Origin: Acidobacteriota bacterium
GTDB taxonomy: Bacteria > Acidobacteriota > Terriglobia > Acidoferrales > 2-02-FULL-67-57
Direction of reading: 5' to 3'
NCBI GenBank assembly: GCA_016210895.1
Contig: JACQTG010000299.1
Span: 1-5,830 of the forward strand
Length of the DNA: 5,830 nucleotides
A program made the translations under genes and the position numbers. Below, one piece after another: positions 4,243 through 5,830 of this stretch (positions are counted from its first letter, which is position 1; the number at the start of each line of letters is the position of its first letter). Under the pieces are notes generated by a model. It saw nothing but the letters and a program-made list of their open reading frames with translations. It was not told the DNA's origin and made no database searches.

Positions 4243-5208
4243 TTGCCTGGAAGAAAGAAGCTCGCTGCTTGCCTGTTGGCGGCCGCGCTGGCCGCAATCG
4301 TCGGCTGCTCGGTGAAAGAGACCCGGCGACTGCCGCCGCAGCAGGTTTTGCCCCTGCTCAACGCTTCCCTCGACGAGCTTCTCGAACGCACCCGCCAGCA
4401 GCACGAAGCGATTCACGCCGTCAACCTCCGGGCTGAGCTTGTTCCCACAACCGGCTCCGCCTATAGCGGTGTGATCGAGGAGTACCGCGACGTCCGCGCC
4501 TTCCTCCTGGCCACCCGCACACCGCCCTCTGAGGAGGCTGGTGGTGGCACCGGCTTGCCGGTGAGCGCGCGCGCCGCCGAAGCGGCCTACCGCATCCGCG
4601 TCATCGGCCAGGCGCCGGTGGTGCGTACGAACATCTTTGATATGGTCGCTGACCAGGACGAGTTCCGCATTTACATCCCGCCGAAAAACAAGTTCATCGT
4701 CGGGCCGAGCCGGCTCGAGCGGCCGAGCGAAAAACCGATTGAGAACCTGCGGCCCCAGCACCTGCTCGAAGCGCTGTTCGTGACCGCGCCCGACACGCGC
4801 GCTCTCCACCTGCTGGAAGAGCAGGAAATCAGCGGACTGCGCTACTACGTGGTGAGCGAGCTGGAGACGGCGGAAGGTGTGCACCTGCGGCGCAAGTGGT
4901 GGTTTCGCCGCACGAATCTTGCCCTGGCGCGCGTGCAGCGCTTTGGCGCGGCGGGCGAGCTCCTTTCCGACGTCCACTACGACGTCTGGACGCAGCACGG
5001 CGAGCTCCGCTATCCGCACTGGATCTTGCTCTCCCGGCCGCCGGATGACTATCGGCTCGAGCTCAGCCTCCAGAACGTGGAGCTGAACCCGAACCTCAAC
5101 CCGGAACAATTCCAACTCGTGCGACCCGCCGGTACGGAGTTGGTGGAGGTGAAAGACGAGGCCGGAGAGAAGCCGGCGGCGCAGTCCCGCCCGGAGCCTG
5201 AGCCATGA
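4243..5208 (+). CDS. Outer-membrane-type lipoprotein, LolA/LolB-like (DUF4292-like), 321 aa
   Basis: A lipoprotein signal peptide is clear: R4, K5, K6, a hydrophobic stretch 7-20, and lipobox IVGC with C22 as the lipidated residue. Ser at +2 would favour outer-membrane placement under the E. coli rule, if that rule applies here. The mature region starts with a helix (VLPLLNASLDELLERTRQ), then GSAYSGVIEEYRDVRAFLL, RVIGQAPVVRTNIFDMVAD, FRIYIPPKNKFIVG, ENLRPQHLLEALFV and RKWWFRRTNLALARVQRF. These are the strand-rich pattern and wording I associate with the acidobacterial DUF4292-like proteins of the LolA/LolB/outer-membrane-sorting superfamily, which hold acyl chains in a half-barrel. Residues 93-115 look like a low-complexity insertion (GGGTG and AR/AA-rich). 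The C-terminal tail is acidic and proline-rich. The gene overlaps the downstream permease as ATGA, so the two products are probably partners. The family assignment is from memory and moderate. Confidence 0.75.
   Translation: MPGRKKLAACLLAAALAAIVGCSVKETRRLPPQQVLPLLNASLDELLERTRQQHEAIHAVNLRAELVPTTGSAYSGVIEEYRDVRAFLLATRTPPSEEAGGGTGLPVSARAAEAAYRIRVIGQAPVVRTNIFDMVADQDEFRIYIPPKNKFIVGPSRLERPSEKPIENLRPQHLLEALFVTAPDTRALHLLEEQEISGLRYYVVSELETAEGVHLRRKWWFRRTNLALARVQRFGAAGELLSDVHYDVWTQHGELRYPHWILLSRPPDDYRLELSLQNVELNPNLNPEQFQLVRPAGTELVEVKDEAGEKPAAQSRPEPEP
4548..4563 (+). other. Hairpin inside the lipoprotein gene
   Basis: CACCGG (4548-4553) and CCGGTG (4558-4563) form a perfect 6-base stem with a CTTG loop (C-G closure also allows 7 pairs with a TT loop). 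It sits inside the segment that looks inserted in the protein. The structure could be the trace of a small mobile hairpin sequence or simply a consequence of GC-rich codons. Confidence 0.3.
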
Positions 5209-5830
5209 GAGCGATGATCGTCGCCAATCTGGTGCATCGGCCACTGCGCACCGCCATCACCATCATCGCCGTGGCGGTGGAAGTCTGCCTGGTGGTGATT
5301 ATCGTCGGCCTGACCACCGGGCTGGTGCACGAGACCGCCAAGCGCATCGAAGGCGTGGGTGCGGACCTGATGCTGCAACCGCCGGCTTCGAGCTTCCTTA
5401 TCGCCTTCAGTGGCGCCCCCATGCCGATCAAGATCCGGCAGAAGCTTGAGGAGGTCGACCACGTCGAGGCCGTCACCCCCGTCCTGCTTCAATTCAACAC
5501 CTCGGGCAGTCTGGAAATCGTCTACGGCATCGACCTGGAGAGTTTCCGCGCCGTCAGCGGCGGCTTTGTCTTCCACGCCGGCGGGCCGTTCGAAGGCCCG
5601 GACGACATCCTCGTGGACGACTGGTACGCCAAGGCGATGAACGTCAAGGTGGGATCCCCGTTGCGGTTGTTCGGCCGGGAGTTCCTGGTGCGCGGCATTG
5701 TCGAGCACGGCAAGGGCGCGCGCCTGTTCGTTCCCATCGAGACCTTGCAGGAGATGTCCGCGGCCCATGACAAGGCTTCGCTCTTCTACATCCGCTGCGA
5801 TGACCCGCAGAATACCGACCGCGTGGTGGA
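5205..5830 (+). CDS. ABC transporter permease, FtsX/MacB/LolC type (partial, 3' end beyond window)
   Basis: This frame is open from ATG 5205 to the window edge, so at least 208 residues are present of a protein that is usually about 380-410. The N-terminus (MRAMIVANLVHRPLRTAIT) is the typical cytoplasmic lead of this permease class, followed by one membrane helix at about residues 14-38 and the start of a large periplasmic domain. KRIEGVGADLMLQPPAS (46-62), PMPIKIRQKLEEVDHVEAVTP (starting at residue 73), a VYGID segment near 106-110, an ILVDDWYA patch and LFVPIETLQEM match the MacB periplasmic core pattern, in which a small beta-rich domain follows the first helix. Three further helices expected in the family lie outside the window. 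The ATG overlaps the lipoprotein stop as ATGA, and no separate Shine-Dalgarno is obvious, so it is likely translationally coupled. An ATP-binding partner gene would be expected next. Confidence 0.9.
   Translation, partial: MRAMIVANLVHRPLRTAITIIAVAVEVCLVVIIVGLTTGLVHETAKRIEGVGADLMLQPPASSFLIAFSGAPMPIKIRQKLEEVDHVEAVTPVLLQFNTSGSLEIVYGIDLESFRAVSGGFVFHAGGPFEGPDDILVDDWYAKAMNVKVGSPLRLFGREFLVRGIVEHGKGARLFVPIETLQEMSAAHDKASLFYIRCDDPQNTDRVV

Noticed and set aside
3005..4297. Long (430 codon) open frame on the minus strand opposite mltG
   Set aside because: It lies wholly opposite well-supported ruvX and mltG sequence, shows no recognisable domain, and is explained by high third-position GC suppressing stop codons on the antisense strand.
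4072..5244. Long (390 codon) minus-strand frame opposite the lipoprotein gene
   Set aside because: It is antisense to a gene with a clear lipobox, Shine-Dalgarno and coupled downstream partner; its composition is the arginine/alanine-rich shadow type.
5049..5768. Minus-strand frame of 239 codons opposite the permease
   Set aside because: The plus-strand frame here shows the membrane helix and MacB-like periplasmic core; the antisense frame is histidine/aspartate/glycine-rich, as expected from complementing GC-rich hydrophobic codons.
1..5830. CRISPR array, transposase, integrase, tRNA or rRNA
   Set aside because: No regularly spaced direct repeats, no transposase or recombinase motifs and no cloverleaf-type sequence were seen on reading through the window.

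Overview
The window looks like a fragment of an Acidobacteriota chromosome or a close relative (inference). Several orphan families here resemble small proteins I associate with acidobacterial genomes, and the right half carries a ruvX-mltG-lipoprotein-ABC permease run of the type I recall from that phylum. No rRNA, tRNA or taxonomic marker is present, so the assignment rests on protein resemblance alone. All supported genes lie on the + strand.

Left half (about 1-2400): a loose series of small genes with 50-110 base gaps and a visibly lower GC content and more mixed codon use than the right half. In order: the C-terminal piece of a small membrane protein (cut by the window edge); a 142-residue soluble protein of unknown function; a 224-residue exported protein with a charged coiled-coil tail; a hemerythrin-like four-helix protein with unusual metal-ligand positions; and a 95-residue orphan protein. 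Most have their own good Shine-Dalgarno sequence. Two dyads stand out between them, including a near-perfect 17-base palindrome just before the exported protein.

Intergenic 2401-2603 carries no gene. It holds three short palindromes and, at its right end, a near-consensus sigma-70-type promoter whose -10 box ends six bases before the GTG of ruvX. The ruvX mRNA is therefore probably leaderless or nearly so.

Right half (2604-5830): a GC-rich housekeeping and envelope block. ruvX (Holliday junction resolvase-like / pre-16S rRNA nuclease) and mltG (endolytic murein transglycosylase) overlap as TGATG. After a 113-base gap with a possible second promoter come a TTG-started lipoprotein with a LolA/LolB-like (DUF4292-like) character and, overlapping it as ATGA, the start of an FtsX/MacB/LolC-type ABC permease that runs off the right edge. 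The lipoprotein and permease are plausibly partners in moving a lipid-linked substrate or lipoproteins across the envelope. Nothing here is clearly a new defence or mobile system. The most interesting points are the leaderless ruvX promoter, the aberrant hemerythrin ligands, the LolB-like/LolC-like pairing and the unexplained dyads.
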